DNA from: a virus
Direction: 5' to 3' (one strand)
Length of the DNA: 23,402 nucleotides
IMG/VR virus record: IMGVR_UViG_3300027509_000036
Span: 1-23,402 of that record
How positions within the stretch are numbered: position 1 is the first letter of the stretch; each line of letters begins with the position of its first letter. This document shows, piece after piece, positions 1-8,143 of this stretch. The notes under the pieces are model-generated. The model was not told the origin of the DNA and searched no databases. It was given only the letters and a program-made list of their open reading frames with translations. Position numbers and translations under genes: made by a program.

Positions 1-237
1 CAAGAATTGCTGATCTGTTGTTCGAATGATCGCGCCGTCGATAAGTTCGTTTTCAAAATTAATTTGTACTGCCCATATAACTTCTTCTGTTGGTTCGCCT
101 TGATCGTTATTTCTATTTCGGTCAAACACAGGACCGGTGCCAGATGTTGTATTTGCAGTTTGCAAAATAATTTGACGACCGTTTTGTTCAATCTCAACAG
201 CGGCATCAAGTGCATCGTCAAGATTTCTATCAGCCAC
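1..237 (-). CDS. Partial neck/head-completion gene, unknown product
   Basis: An open frame starts with GTG at 237 and runs off the left edge, giving 79 codons without a stop. The start lies 8 nt inside the end of the preceding connector gene, which suggests translational coupling, and GGTGGGAG upstream can serve as a ribosome-binding site. The visible protein begins VADRNLDDALDAA, is acidic and shows no motif I recognise. Its place directly after the DnaT-like connector is where head-completion or tail-terminator genes usually sit in tailed phages, so that role is a positional inference only. Confidence 0.7.
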   Translation of the reverse strand, partial: MADRNLDDALDAAVEIEQNGRQIILQTANTTSGTGPVFDRNRNNDQGEPTEEVIWAVQINFENELIDGAIIRTTDQQFL

Positions 238-733
238 GATAAACTCTCCCACCGCTTGTACCGACTGCTAGTAAATGTTTAATTTCGTTGATGACCAATG
301 GCAGATCTTTGATAGTTGTCTTTTTGATAACAGCTCCCTCTCCGGTTGCGAACTCAGTAGATATAGAACTGATCACTTTTTTCTTGATCATCGGCCCGGA
401 GATATCTGAAAACTTAGGATTTTTCTCTAGATACCATGCCAGATAGATAGTCGCAGTTTTTAATTCTTTCGGAATTGTGCTTTCGCGATATCTGACATTC
501 TCTTTGTCAGCAATTTTTGATCGCGGAAAAGAGAGTGGCTGGTCTGGAGTCTGTTTAACTCCTTTGTAGTTTTGTTGTTCAAGTATGTCTGTAGCACGTA
601 GTATCAGTGCCTCTTCAGTACCAGCAGTTACAGATAGATTTCGCGCACTCAGAAAATCAGTCAGCTCTGTAATAGTTATATAACTATTTGCTGATTGATC
701 AGTGCCAGTGCCAGTCTCTACTGTTAGTGCCAT
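230..733 (-). CDS. DnaT-like head-tail connector (adaptor) protein
   Basis: This 167-aa protein has the layout of phage proteins often labelled putative DnaT-like ssDNA-binding protein, whose fold resembles HK97 gp6-type head-tail adaptors. Visible marks are ANSYITITELTDFL near residue 15, an alpha-helical stretch ILRATDILEQQ near residues 44-54, YKG shortly after, and LSFPR near residue 70. The family is known at the portal-tail interface, where it extends the connector ring. The gene follows capsid and a small charged protein, and its last 8 nt overlap the next gene. No clear Shine-Dalgarno precedes ATG 733, so it may depend on coupling with the gene ending at 737. The DnaT label should not be read as a replication function here. 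Confidence 0.75.
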   Translation of the reverse strand: MALTVETGTGTDQSANSYITITELTDFLSARNLSVTAGTEEALILRATDILEQQNYKGVKQTPDQPLSFPRSKIADKENVRYRESTIPKELKTATIYLAWYLEKNPKFSDISGPMIKKKVISSISTEFATGEGAVIKKTTIKDLPLVINEIKHLLAVGTSGGRVYRG

Positions 734-736
734 ATT

Positions 737-1042
737 TTATTTTTTAGATTTACGATCAGCTTCGATTTGACGTTGTTTGATCGAGGCTGCTTGATTGCGT
801 TTGATTTCAGCTCGTTGTACAGCTGCACGATCTACTGTCTTCGCATTCGCATTGATAGCAGCAATTTCTTCAGCTTGAGCTTCGTCGAATTGTGCTTTTG
901 CTTCATTCAAATCTTTAAGCGTTTTAGCAGTTTTTACTCTAAGTTCTTTAATTAATTCAATTGGAGATTTTTCTTTCTTAGCTGCGGATTTCTTTTTTGG
1001 TTTTTGTTTTACAGCTTCTTGGTCTTGATTTTCATCGGTCAT
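737..1042 (-). CDS. Small Lys/Ala-rich coiled-coil protein of the head region
   Basis: A 101-aa charged protein with a Lys-rich segment (residues about 13-26, KQKPKKKSAAKKEK) followed by a long predicted helix rich in Ala, Glu, Gln and Arg. There is no signal peptide or membrane segment. An AGGA ribosome-binding site, itself preceded by a CA-dinucleotide tract, lies upstream of ATG 1042. It sits between the capsid terminator and the connector gene, where capsid decoration or head-completion proteins are often found, but no family is recognisable. Function unknown. Confidence 0.7.
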   Translation of the reverse strand: MTDENQDQEAVKQKPKKKSAAKKEKSPIELIKELRVKTAKTLKDLNEAKAQFDEAQAEEIAAINANAKTVDRAAVQRAEIKRNQAASIKQRQIEADRKSKK

Positions 1043-1083
1043 TGTTTAAATTCCTGTGTGTGTTTTTTTGGTAGTACTGAGTA

Positions 1084-1116
1084 TAAAAAGAATGCCGGAG
1101 CCACAAGGACTCCGAC
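1084..1116 (-). terminator. Rho-independent terminator after the capsid gene
   Basis: On the minus strand, positions 1116-1108 pair with 1102-1094 (9 bp including two G-U pairs) around a 5-nt loop, followed by ATTCTTTTT. It lies 16 nt after the capsid stop codon. Such a terminator would cut expression of the downstream connector and neck genes relative to capsid. Confidence 0.8.
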
Positions 1117-1131
1117 AATCACACACTCGGT

Positions 1132-2112
1132 TTACGATTCGCGATGAGTCAACATGCACATCTTGATCGCTTTACGCTCGTTAAAAACTCGGCTCCAAGA
1201 TCCGGCCGTTTCTAGTACCGCATTGCTTGGGTTACTGCCGCCGGTATATTTCATCCCGGTGGGGTGAAAACACGATTCCCAACGATGATACAATGCCTGA
1301 CCCCCATGCCCGTTGCCTTCTGATGGCAAGGATTCGACTTCTGTGGGAACCGTCGGATTACCCAAACCGAACTGAAAACAGCCTGCTCCGAACACGTAAG
1401 TGTTGTAAACGCCAGCAGACTCTGGAGCTAGAGCATCATCGACAATTACTCGTCTACCGATGAAAGTTGAGAATGCTGGATCGCCGTTGGCGGGTGTAAT
1501 AGTTCGGATAAGTTCTTGCTTCTGCAAATTAGCGAATGGCAAACTATGCATTACTATAATATCTAAATCAGCAGAAGAGTCTCCAAGCGAAGTTGTGGTG
1601 TCGATCAGCGCCGACGGCGAGATGTTAGTTACACCAGCGCTATATGCGCTACCGGAAATATCGAGTACCATATCGTCCTCATTAGCGAGATTGTTTGCAA
1701 AAACACCTTTAGTTACCGCAAGAGCACATGCTTGTAGTTTGCGCATTTTATATGCGGCTACCCGATTTGCAATAGCATTAGCAGGATCTGCATGAGCCAA
1801 TTCTCGCGCTAGGGACATCGTCTTCCAAGATTTATTTCTAGAAAGTCGGACAGTCTCTTCTGTCTGAGTTTGAATGCCATCGTGAGTTGATTTTACTGCC
1901 GGATCATCACTAGAGATATTCTCGTCGGAGTCGTCCAGATCTCGGTAGCTATGAACGTCAATCTTCGAGCCGGGACCGGCAAGAAATGCGTCAAGTTGGG
2001 GTGAGCGCTGGAATGCGCCGGAGCTAATAAAAGCAGATTTTTGTTCGGTTAGAACTTGTACCCGGCTTGTAAAAAGCGACGGATCTATTACATCGGAAAT
2101 TCTGACGGTCAT
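1132..2112 (-). CDS. Major capsid protein (gp13-like, HK97-fold family)
   Basis: The 326-aa protein forms the icosahedral shell. It has the features of the gp13-like major capsid family: a short N-terminal stretch with ISDVIDPSLF, an acidic region near residues 55-70, a helical middle segment (DPANAIANRVAAYKMRKLQ), a beta-rich domain with GRRVIVDDAL, and the typical ending with SWSRVFNERKAIKMCMLTH. It lies directly after the scaffold gene and before the connector, as expected. ATG 2112 is chosen because GAGG sits 8 nt upstream; a TTG at 2118 is in frame but lies too close to that site. The long leader, a strong hairpin at 2181-2210 and a terminator just downstream suggest separate high-level expression. 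Confidence 0.85.
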   Translation of the reverse strand: MTVRISDVIDPSLFTSRVQVLTEQKSAFISSGAFQRSPQLDAFLAGPGSKIDVHSYRDLDDSDENISSDDPAVKSTHDGIQTQTEETVRLSRNKSWKTMSLARELAHADPANAIANRVAAYKMRKLQACALAVTKGVFANNLANEDDMVLDISGSAYSAGVTNISPSALIDTTTSLGDSSADLDIIVMHSLPFANLQKQELIRTITPANGDPAFSTFIGRRVIVDDALAPESAGVYNTYVFGAGCFQFGLGNPTVPTEVESLPSEGNGHGGQALYHRWESCFHPTGMKYTGGSNPSNAVLETAGSWSRVFNERKAIKMCMLTHRES

Positions 2113-2180
2113 TTGCAATTCCTCTTGTTAGTTTGCAGTTGTTGTAATTCGAGCTGCAGTGACTTTTTAAGACGGATTGC

Positions 2181-2210
2181 GGCCCTATGATTTCAAACGC
2201 TGGTAGGGCC
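2181..2210. promoter_or_regulatory. Stem-loop in the capsid leader
   Basis: GGCCCTA (2181-2187) and TAGGGCC (2204-2210) form a perfect 7-bp stem with a 16-nt loop. No T-run follows on the minus strand, so it is more likely a leader structure or processing element than a terminator. The 216-nt gap between scaffold and capsid otherwise holds a CGTATATA motif at 2302-2309 and a small hairpin at 2266-2279 (ACTGC/GCAGT). No gene is seen in it. Confidence 0.5.
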
Positions 2211-2301
2211 ATCCCGAAAAAGCGCTTGTACTACGTTGTTAGATTGTTGATATAGTCAGATTAATACTGCGCATGCAGTGATAAATGCTAATCGTTTGAC
2301 A

Positions 2302-2309
2302 TATATACG
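2302..2309 (-). promoter_or_regulatory. CGTATATA motif upstream of capsid
   Basis: Minus-strand context is AATTACGTATATATGTC. It lies 20 nt after the scaffold stop and about 190 nt before the capsid start, and is a candidate phage promoter for capsid (see findings). Confidence 0.5.
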
Positions 2310-2328
2310 TAATTGTTAATTATTTTTT

Positions 2329-3105
2329 TTAAACTTCAACGCCTGCCGCTTTTGCTAATGCTGCATAGCGAGTTGGATTGTCACGTTTAAGCTGCGTCTG
2401 CTGCGTTAAATTATAAGTTTTTTCGGCAAATGGATTTGTAATAGTGCTTGCAGTATTAGCTGAGCCTTTTATATCAGCTGACTGACTATCAGGAAAATAA
2501 AACGGCTGGTGCTCTCTCTTATTCTCGATCCATTGCTCCGGAGTTAGTCCAACATCAACGCCAACATTATCTTTTGTGACGACAGCGCCTTCATCGTTAA
2601 TATCAAATAGATGACTAGCGGAGCTAAGTAACTCACTCATAGCATCTTGTCTAACTTTACTTTCGTTGAGCGCTGCTTGTACTGACTCGTTGATTTTTGA
2701 TTTTCTGTTAGTAGTTTCATACTCATTGATCCGTTCATCACGCATCTCTAGCTCTTTTGATAACTTATCAATCTCGCGTTGCAATGGAGCTGTTTTACTA
2801 TTGAGTGCAGCGGTGACTTGATCTTCCACGCTTGCGTCTGGTGTTGCTGATGCTCGGAGACTTTCGATTTCATCGAGTTGTGTTCTGACCTCATCAGCAT
2901 CAAGACCTGCAAAAGCTTGTAGCGCTTGTTTGTTTGTTCGGTTATCAGTGCGCTCTCTTTGAAGTGCTAAGTGGATCTTATCTACATCAGTTTGTGTTTT
3001 TATATCAGCTGCTGGAAGTAGCGTAAAGCCATCATCGTCAGCTTTATATAAATGTTCAAATCCTGCTGGAATATCTTCTACTTTTTCAAATTTTTCTAGT
3101 AACAT
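2329..3105 (-). CDS. Capsid assembly scaffolding protein
   Basis: A 258-aa protein expected to fill the procapsid interior during assembly and leave or be degraded before DNA packaging. The N-terminus is LLEKFEKVEDIPAGFEHLY, the centre (about residues 45-150) is a charged, coiled-coil-rich helix, and the C-terminus has the common scaffold ending NPFAEKTYNLTQQTQLKRDN followed by PTRYAALAKAAG, with an NPF..T.NLT..  motif. It lies between the Mu-F-like head protein and the capsid gene, the standard position. AGGA with a 7-nt CA-rich spacer precedes ATG 3105. No protease domain is visible. Confidence 0.85.
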   Translation of the reverse strand: MLLEKFEKVEDIPAGFEHLYKADDDGFTLLPAADIKTQTDVDKIHLALQRERTDNRTNKQALQAFAGLDADEVRTQLDEIESLRASATPDASVEDQVTAALNSKTAPLQREIDKLSKELEMRDERINEYETTNRKSKINESVQAALNESKVRQDAMSELLSSASHLFDINDEGAVVTKDNVGVDVGLTPEQWIENKREHQPFYFPDSQSADIKGSANTASTITNPFAEKTYNLTQQTQLKRDNPTRYAALAKAAGVEV

Positions 3106-3128
3106 GTGTGTGTCCTGTGTGTGTTTTG

Positions 3129-3136
3129 TATTTACG
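3129..3136 (-). promoter_or_regulatory. CGTAAATA motif upstream of scaffold
   Basis: Minus-strand context is AAATCCGTAAATACAAAAC, directly after the Mu-F-like stop codon at 3141 and 23 nt before the scaffold ATG. It matches the A-variant of the recurring CGTAWATA motif. Confidence 0.4.
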
Positions 3137-3140
3137 GATT

Positions 3141-4298
3141 TTATGAGTTAAGTCTGGCCTTCAATTCATCGAGATTTATAAACTTTCCTTGGCCGTTTAC
3201 AAACTTAGAAATTGGCTGACCAGACTTTCTATATAGCGCTGCTCGCTTCTTACCAAGCACTTCATTCTGGAAATCAGTGGACTGTTTGGAAAGGAACAAA
3301 TTGTAGTCTGTTTTTTCGGGCACTCGGCCAATTCTTGCACGGCGTTGTTGCCTTGCAAATTTGTCAAAAGTGCCTTTTTCACCACGGGGTAAGTCTGCTC
3401 TAGATTTGATATTTTTTAGTTTATTTTTCTTTGCATACTCTGATAGTAGAATCTTTTCAGTAGTCGGATCGAATGGCCTTTCCCAATAACTATTCGGATC
3501 TAGATAAGGTAGATAAATTGATCTGCAATTATAGTGTCGTGGTATTCGTGGTCTTCCGGCATCGCCTACATCAAACAAATTACCATCAAGGGCAATACAG
3601 CCGGGAGTCGTACCGCTGTCTAAAGTTGCTCTGAAGATCTCTTGCTTAACAAAGTTTTTATTAGTCTCGTATAGTTTAGATCTTGCTTGAGTTGATACAC
3701 TGATAACTGATGTACTAGCAATTGTCGATAATGCATTTTTTGCATGTTTGATAGCGCCTTTTTTCACTTGGGCTACAGCTTGAGTTGGAGTAGACCCAGC
3801 TCGCATTGCTGTTGATAATTGAGTTGTCATACGCTTTGCGTCGAGATTTTCAAGCTCTTCGATAGACTCGTCGATAGTCTGTCCTTGCGGTAGAGTGATG
3901 TCTTTGACTGTTTGTTTTAAATCGTCTTTTTTTGGTTGTTTGAATTCGAGTGGTTCGGCAAGTGGCAGACTGTTTGAAATTGTTGTAGCTGCAAATATCG
4001 CTTCTATCTGCGATAGCTCTAGCATCTCATCAGGTAGTGTTGTGCGAAGTGCGCGATATGCTGGTGCTCTGAGCTTAGTCAGCTCTTTTAAAAGTTTGTT
4101 TACTGTTGATTTATACCTAGGTGATGTTATTGGTATGCCTTCAAGCTTTGTTGCATAAAACAAAAGTAGTTGCTCGGCTTTTTCATCAGTGTTTTTTAAT
4201 AGCTTTCCTGACTCTTTACTGAGATTGTTTGCGTAATTTATAAGATATAGCTGACGTCTGACGAAGATGTCGAAAATCGTTTCATTGACTGTTGCCAC
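3141..4298 (-). CDS. Mu gpF-like head morphogenesis protein
   Basis: A 385-aa minor head protein. The C-terminal half carries the Mu-F-like domain: a helical segment (KHAKNALSTIASTSVISVSTQ), then IFRATLDSGTTPGCIALDGN near residues 223-242, and IPRHYNCRSIYLP near residues 253-265. The Cys and His-Tyr-Asn-Cys-Arg-Ser elements are hallmarks of the family. Family members bind the portal or procapsid interior and are needed for head assembly. The gene begins 5 nt after the portal stop with GTG 4298 and a weak ribosome-binding site, so coupling with portal is likely. There is no toxin domain fused at the C-terminus; the last 100 residues are basic. Confidence 0.8.
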   Translation of the reverse strand: MATVNETIFDIFVRRQLYLINYANNLSKESGKLLKNTDEKAEQLLLFYATKLEGIPITSPRYKSTVNKLLKELTKLRAPAYRALRTTLPDEMLELSQIEAIFAATTISNSLPLAEPLEFKQPKKDDLKQTVKDITLPQGQTIDESIEELENLDAKRMTTQLSTAMRAGSTPTQAVAQVKKGAIKHAKNALSTIASTSVISVSTQARSKLYETNKNFVKQEIFRATLDSGTTPGCIALDGNLFDVGDAGRPRIPRHYNCRSIYLPYLDPNSYWERPFDPTTEKILLSEYAKKNKLKNIKSRADLPRGEKGTFDKFARQQRRARIGRVPEKTDYNLFLSKQSTDFQNEVLGKKRAALYRKSGQPISKFVNGQGKFINLDELKARLNS

Positions 4299-4303
4299 TG
4301 TCG

Positions 4304-5701
4304 TTACTCGTCAAACAGCAGCTGTTCTTCTTGTGACAATAGTATTTGCTCTTCGTCAAAAGTTGTTTCGACGATTCCCTTTTTCTGCAACAACTTGTGC
4401 ATACTTGCATCTGAGATCTTAAGACCATTTTGCTTGCTTGTAGTTAAGTCGAGTATCTCAGAAGAGCCGAGAACAGAATTAGTAAATTGCAAGTTAGCTC
4501 GAACTTCAATTTCCTTTTCGGGGTTTGCAACGTTGAATAGTGGAGCTAATTGTCGAAGTACATTTTCCAGTGCTTGCGCTCCTGCTATTGCCATCTGTGA
4601 GTAGCTTGCGAGCATCGATTCTTCGCGAAGTGAAATCGCAGTACTGGAATCTCTATTTGATTTACTCTGCGGAGATTGCATTGTTGCCAGTTGATGCGCC
4701 TTTTCATATTCATTTTCAATTGCTACTCGTGTCTCTTGCAAACCGAGCGATGATGCTCCGATGAATGATGCGCTACCGCCTTCTTGAAGTTCGATCTTTG
4801 CGCCGTATCCAGTCCTGACATCTTCGTCTTCTTGGCCGAATTTTCTTCCTGAAATTACAAGAGTCTCATTCGCCATGGAGTGTAAATTAAGATGGTAGTC
4901 ACAGGTAAGTTTATAGATTGTCAGACATGATGATTTCAAAGCTGACAATGGTGGAGCGCTGATATCGCAGTGAGTATCGCCAGCATTTACAAACGAAAAC
5001 GGCATCAGAGGTAATGTTTTACCCTGAGCATTTGGTGCGATATAACTGAGTGCATCGACGTTTGCAGACTCGTCATTTGTTGTTGCAGTGACGTATCGAA
5101 AGTTTCCATCTTCATCGGGTAGCAGTCGGATAACTCGATATTGTTTTACTTCAGAGTATTTATAGTTTTCATCAAGTTGATGTGCTGTTTCATTCAATAC
5201 GACATAGTTGATTTTATTGTCATCGTCACAAGACCAGATCGGTACGGCTGTGTTCTTGTAAATTTTTACTATAGGCCGGATCTTTTTTGTAACAGGATCA
5301 ATGGCGATGTCTCCCAACAGCGAGGCTCTGCCGAATTTTAATTGTTCCTCATTAATGGCTCGGATAAATTCATAGATAGTCGTATGGTCGCCAGTCGCAT
5401 CTGTAAACAGACTTTCCATCGATTTGGGTAGAGTTACAGATGCTGGATATCTGTGCAGTACTCCGAGAATACGTTTTACAGCAGTCTCAAAAATATGCGG
5501 TACAGTGCCTCGATCTTTATAAGCTTCGTAATTTTTAAAGCCAATTTGTCCGGGTAGCATTCCGTCAATTTGCATGCCCGTTGTCGGCTTTAAGTACACT
5601 GCAGATTTAGCTTTAACTGCGGAAGGTCCAGCAATAAGATCAGCTAGCTCTTCCCATTCTTCTAGCATGGCAGTAAAACAGGGATGTTCGGCTCTCAGCA
5701 T
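4304..5701 (-). CDS. Portal protein (DUF4055-type)
   Basis: A 465-aa protein forming the dodecameric ring through which DNA enters and leaves the head. It resembles the DUF4055 portal family: an N-terminal helix with EHPCFTAMLEEWEELADLIA, then VYLKPTTGM, an RILGVLHRYP segment, SLLGDIAIDP in the middle and STAISLREESMLASYSQMAI near residue 355, followed by an acidic C-terminus. It lies between large terminase and the Mu-F-like protein. Translation starts at ATG 5701, inside a perfect inverted repeat (5700-5730) that would also cover the ACGAGAG ribosome-binding region. Confidence 0.85.
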   Translation of the reverse strand: MLRAEHPCFTAMLEEWEELADLIAGPSAVKAKSAVYLKPTTGMQIDGMLPGQIGFKNYEAYKDRGTVPHIFETAVKRILGVLHRYPASVTLPKSMESLFTDATGDHTTIYEFIRAINEEQLKFGRASLLGDIAIDPVTKKIRPIVKIYKNTAVPIWSCDDDNKINYVVLNETAHQLDENYKYSEVKQYRVIRLLPDEDGNFRYVTATTNDESANVDALSYIAPNAQGKTLPLMPFSFVNAGDTHCDISAPPLSALKSSCLTIYKLTCDYHLNLHSMANETLVISGRKFGQEDEDVRTGYGAKIELQEGGSASFIGASSLGLQETRVAIENEYEKAHQLATMQSPQSKSNRDSSTAISLREESMLASYSQMAIAGAQALENVLRQLAPLFNVANPEKEIEVRANLQFTNSVLGSSEILDLTTSKQNGLKISDASMHKLLQKKGIVETTFDEEQILLSQEEQLLFDE

Positions 5702-5730
5702 ATATACTCTCGTGTGTTAAGAGTATATAT
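5700..5730. repeat. 11-bp inverted repeat over the portal start
   Basis: ATATATACTCT (5700-5710) and AGAGTATATAT (5720-5730) are perfect complements with a 9-nt loop that holds the ribosome-binding region. The outer arm overlaps the CGTATATA motif at 5726-5733 and the inner arm includes the first bases of the portal ATG. It may be a protein-binding dyad or a translation-masking hairpin. Confidence 0.7.
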
Positions 5731-5733
5731 ACG
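5726..5733 (-). promoter_or_regulatory. CGTATATA motif upstream of portal
   Basis: Minus-strand context is AAAAAACGTATATATACTC, 16 nt after the large terminase stop and 25 nt before the portal ATG. Confidence 0.5.
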
Positions 5734-5749
5734 TTTTTTATAGTGGTTT

Positions 5750-7324
5750 TTAGTATTGTCCGAGTACTCGTGACTCAGAGAAATGTTGAGACATTGAATT
5801 GCACAGATAACGTAGGACATCTGAGCAATGATCCTCTGATGACTTCAAGGTATCAAAATCTCGATCCGGATCTCTCTGTAACGCGGGTACGGTGCGAAGT
5901 ATTCCTTCATCGCAGCATTCACATATAAACAAGCCCGGTTTTTCTCGCGTAACACCTTCAAACTTTCGGGCGTTGGCAAAAGCAATTCGCATACGCTCGT
6001 ATCCAGTTTTTCGAGTGCCGGGTGATTTATCTGATTTTAGAAATGTTGGACCTTTATACGTTGTACCATCAATACGAACTTTTTCTGCCAGATCTCGTCC
6101 GACGCTATGGCCGTTATCGACATTGAAGATGGCACTGTCAGACGGCCCGGGTTTTACGTGACCATAAATTCCCATTTCTAGCTCGCGTTCGATGATGCCT
6201 CTTCCAATTTGCGTTGCAAGCATGCGTACTCCGGTATCTTTTTTACCAGTCCAGCCATACCATTCTTTAAAACAAAATATGTCGTTTTTAACTGTATGTA
6301 CAAGCTCTCCGTCGATCATTACATCAGAGCCATCAGAGATCGCAGCCCAAATTACCGCGAAAGGTTTTGCTGATCCATAGTCGAAGCAACGATAGATTTT
6401 CCATTGCTGCGGTGGCATAAAATCATTGACTACGTTGAAGCGCTTATCAAATACGTCTCCAAACATCAGAGTATCGTCATTTTGGGAAAATTCGCCCGTC
6501 AGCCAAGCGATTCTTTTAGCCGGATCTGCCACATCCATCAATTCAGATCCGTACCCTTTCAGATACGTGTTCTCGATCCAACTTGAGAATATTGCGCATT
6601 GTGTGCGCTCATAAGTTTCTATTTTTTGTGTAATTGGATCGTATGCCTCTGTCTTGCGCGTTGTTATTTTTCCGTAAGGGACAGTTCCAATTCCGAATCT
6701 TTCTTTAATGTCTCTCGCACTAGGCCCATAAGGATTTGTTGTGGCTATGGAGAAATTTTTTAGCTCTGGTAGAAGAGTCATTTCTCCAGTTTCTTCATCC
6801 ACGGGGCTGTGTTTTTCTGGCTCGAAAGAGTTTCGGTTTGAGCTATGTACTAAGTCATAAACACTAAGATCAGGCCAACTTGATAATTCATTGAAGTATA
6901 TATGCGATACTTCGTGCCCGTGGAGAATTGAATTGTATTGTGCTTCATTATTTATAACTCGAAATAGTAGAGACTCACCACTTGGCCACTTCCAATAATT
7001 TGAGCCAGCGCTTGCGAGGAATTTAGCGCCATCGTTAAATGCGCCGTACATTCGTTGAGATTTTGTTATTAAATCGTCAAGGCCTTTATATGATGTTGCG
7101 AGATATACTCCTTTAAGAAATGGGCCATAGCCCATACCGACATACTTTCTAAAATGCGCCAGAGTGATTTCAGTTTTTCCAGATCCGCGAGTGCCTACAA
7201 ATAATTGCCGCTGTGCAGGACATGAAAGCATCATAGACTGAGCACCGGGTAGCGGCTTGAACACTATATTGTATTCATCGTCTTCGTCTTCGTTTGGTAG
7301 TTCTATTGCTGTATTACTCAACAA
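5750..7324 (-). CDS. Terminase large subunit (packaging ATPase/nuclease)
   Basis: A 524-aa DNA packaging motor. The N-terminal ATPase has Walker A VGTRGSGKT at residues 43-51 and a Walker B-like segment HIYFNE at 141-146, with the usual Asp replaced by Asn before the catalytic Glu. A TTNPYGPS coupling-like motif lies near 195-202. The C-terminal RNase H-like nuclease shows CFDYG (Asp315), GPSDSAIFN (Asp396) and SEDHCSDVLRY (Asp502), the three expected metal-binding acids. The start overlaps the end of the preceding small gene by 11 nt, and portal follows. Length and motif order fit an intact protein. Confidence 0.92.
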   Translation of the reverse strand: MLSNTAIELPNEDEDDEYNIVFKPLPGAQSMMLSCPAQRQLFVGTRGSGKTEITLAHFRKYVGMGYGPFLKGVYLATSYKGLDDLITKSQRMYGAFNDGAKFLASAGSNYWKWPSGESLLFRVINNEAQYNSILHGHEVSHIYFNELSSWPDLSVYDLVHSSNRNSFEPEKHSPVDEETGEMTLLPELKNFSIATTNPYGPSARDIKERFGIGTVPYGKITTRKTEAYDPITQKIETYERTQCAIFSSWIENTYLKGYGSELMDVADPAKRIAWLTGEFSQNDDTLMFGDVFDKRFNVVNDFMPPQQWKIYRCFDYGSAKPFAVIWAAISDGSDVMIDGELVHTVKNDIFCFKEWYGWTGKKDTGVRMLATQIGRGIIERELEMGIYGHVKPGPSDSAIFNVDNGHSVGRDLAEKVRIDGTTYKGPTFLKSDKSPGTRKTGYERMRIAFANARKFEGVTREKPGLFICECCDEGILRTVPALQRDPDRDFDTLKSSEDHCSDVLRYLCNSMSQHFSESRVLGQY

Positions 7325-7778
7325 GCTTTTTTGCCTTGTCTTGCAAGTCTTGTTGAGATTCTATTGCTGCTTGTTCCCAGTCATCTGCATTAATTGCAGG
7401 CACTTCCATAACTTGATGGACTACTTTCTTTTTAGATTGTTTTTGTACTGCTTGAAGTTTCGGGCTTGTGTATGATGCAGCGTCTGACTGTGCTTTCATC
7501 TGCTCTTGTAGAGTCGGAAAAATCAGCTTTGGTATTTGCGTAATTATAAAATCGCCGTTAGTTCCGACCATCTCGCAATGTGGAAATGTCACGATACTCG
7601 GCATACCTTTTGATGTTCGCATGAGTAATTCGTGCGGAAGCAAGCCTTCCATTTCTTCGCGTACTTTAGCGACTGCTGGAGAGTCTTCAGCAAATTTTAT
7701 TTCGAGAGGTTCTTTCTGTACACGATCTGTGTATTTCTTGTCGCGTAGTGCTACCGTACTAGCTTTTGGTCTTGCCAT
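7314..7778 (-). CDS. Probable terminase small subunit
   Basis: A 154-aa protein beginning MARPKAST, with a Lys-rich segment and a Gln/Glu-rich C-terminal helix. It has no obvious catalytic motif and I do not recognise a specific family. It overlaps the large terminase start by 11 nt, the position typical of the small subunit that recognises packaging sites, so the call is mainly positional. GGGA lies upstream of ATG 7778; a nearby ATG at about 7792 is out of frame. The leader carries a CGTATATA motif, a 6-bp hairpin and a CA-repeat tract. Confidence 0.55.
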   Translation of the reverse strand: MARPKASTVALRDKKYTDRVQKEPLEIKFAEDSPAVAKVREEMEGLLPHELLMRTSKGMPSIVTFPHCEMVGTNGDFIITQIPKLIFPTLQEQMKAQSDAASYTSPKLQAVQKQSKKKVVHQVMEVPAINADDWEQAAIESQQDLQDKAKKLVE

Positions 7779-7827
7779 GCTAATTTTCCCATGAAAATTA
7801 CATTCTTGTGTGTGTGTGAATGTCTTC

Positions 7828-7856
7828 GAGCAACCATTTGCTCAGAGGTATATACG
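7828..7856 (-). promoter_or_regulatory. CGTATATA motif plus leader hairpin upstream of the small terminase
   Basis: CGTATATA occupies 7856-7849 on the minus strand (context ATCTCACGTATATACCTC). Six nt downstream, GAGCAA and TTGCTC (7828-7843) form a perfect 6-bp stem with a 4-nt loop. If the motif acts as a -10 element, the transcript would start at the base of the hairpin. It lies immediately after the o-spanin stop. Confidence 0.5.
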
Positions 7857-7867
7857 TGAGATGGCTA

Positions 7868-8143
7868 TTACTCTGTAATTTCTTCCATAATAGTTTCCAA
7901 CTGCTCAATATGAATTAGTAGTTGCTTGATAGTCACTGCGTAGGATTTAGCTATTAGTTTATAGTCAGTATTTGGAGAATTTGGTACGTCAGTGATTGCA
8001 AGTAGCGGTCGATACGGTATCTGAATATCTGGCTTAACCTGCACGGGTATCTGCACTTCAACGGGTCGAAATGGATTTGCACTACAGCTGCTCGTGACTA
8101 GTAAAATAAGCAACAGAGCTTTTAAGCGTAGTATCTTAGTCAT
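7868..8143 (-). CDS. o-spanin-like outer-membrane lipoprotein (Rz1-like)
   Basis: A 91-aa protein with a short basic N-terminus, a hydrophobic stretch LLLILLVTSSC and a lipobox-like Cys at residue 20; Thr at position -3 deviates slightly from the usual Leu/Val/Ile. The mature part is Pro-rich (NPFRPVEVQIPVQVKPDIQI) like Rz1, followed by a predicted helix. It would sit in the inner leaflet of the outer membrane and pair with the i-spanin to disrupt that membrane at lysis. Its start overlaps the end of the i-spanin gene by 8 nt, a usual spanin arrangement. It is longer than lambda Rz1. Confidence 0.75.
   Translation of the reverse strand: MTKILRLKALLLILLVTSSCSANPFRPVEVQIPVQVKPDIQIPYRPLLAITDVPNSPNTDYKLIAKSYAVTIKQLLIHIEQLETIMEEITE

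Noticed and set aside
2024-2212. Minus-strand frame starting ahead of the capsid gene
   Set aside because: It overlaps the capsid start in another frame, contains the leader hairpin and has no support.
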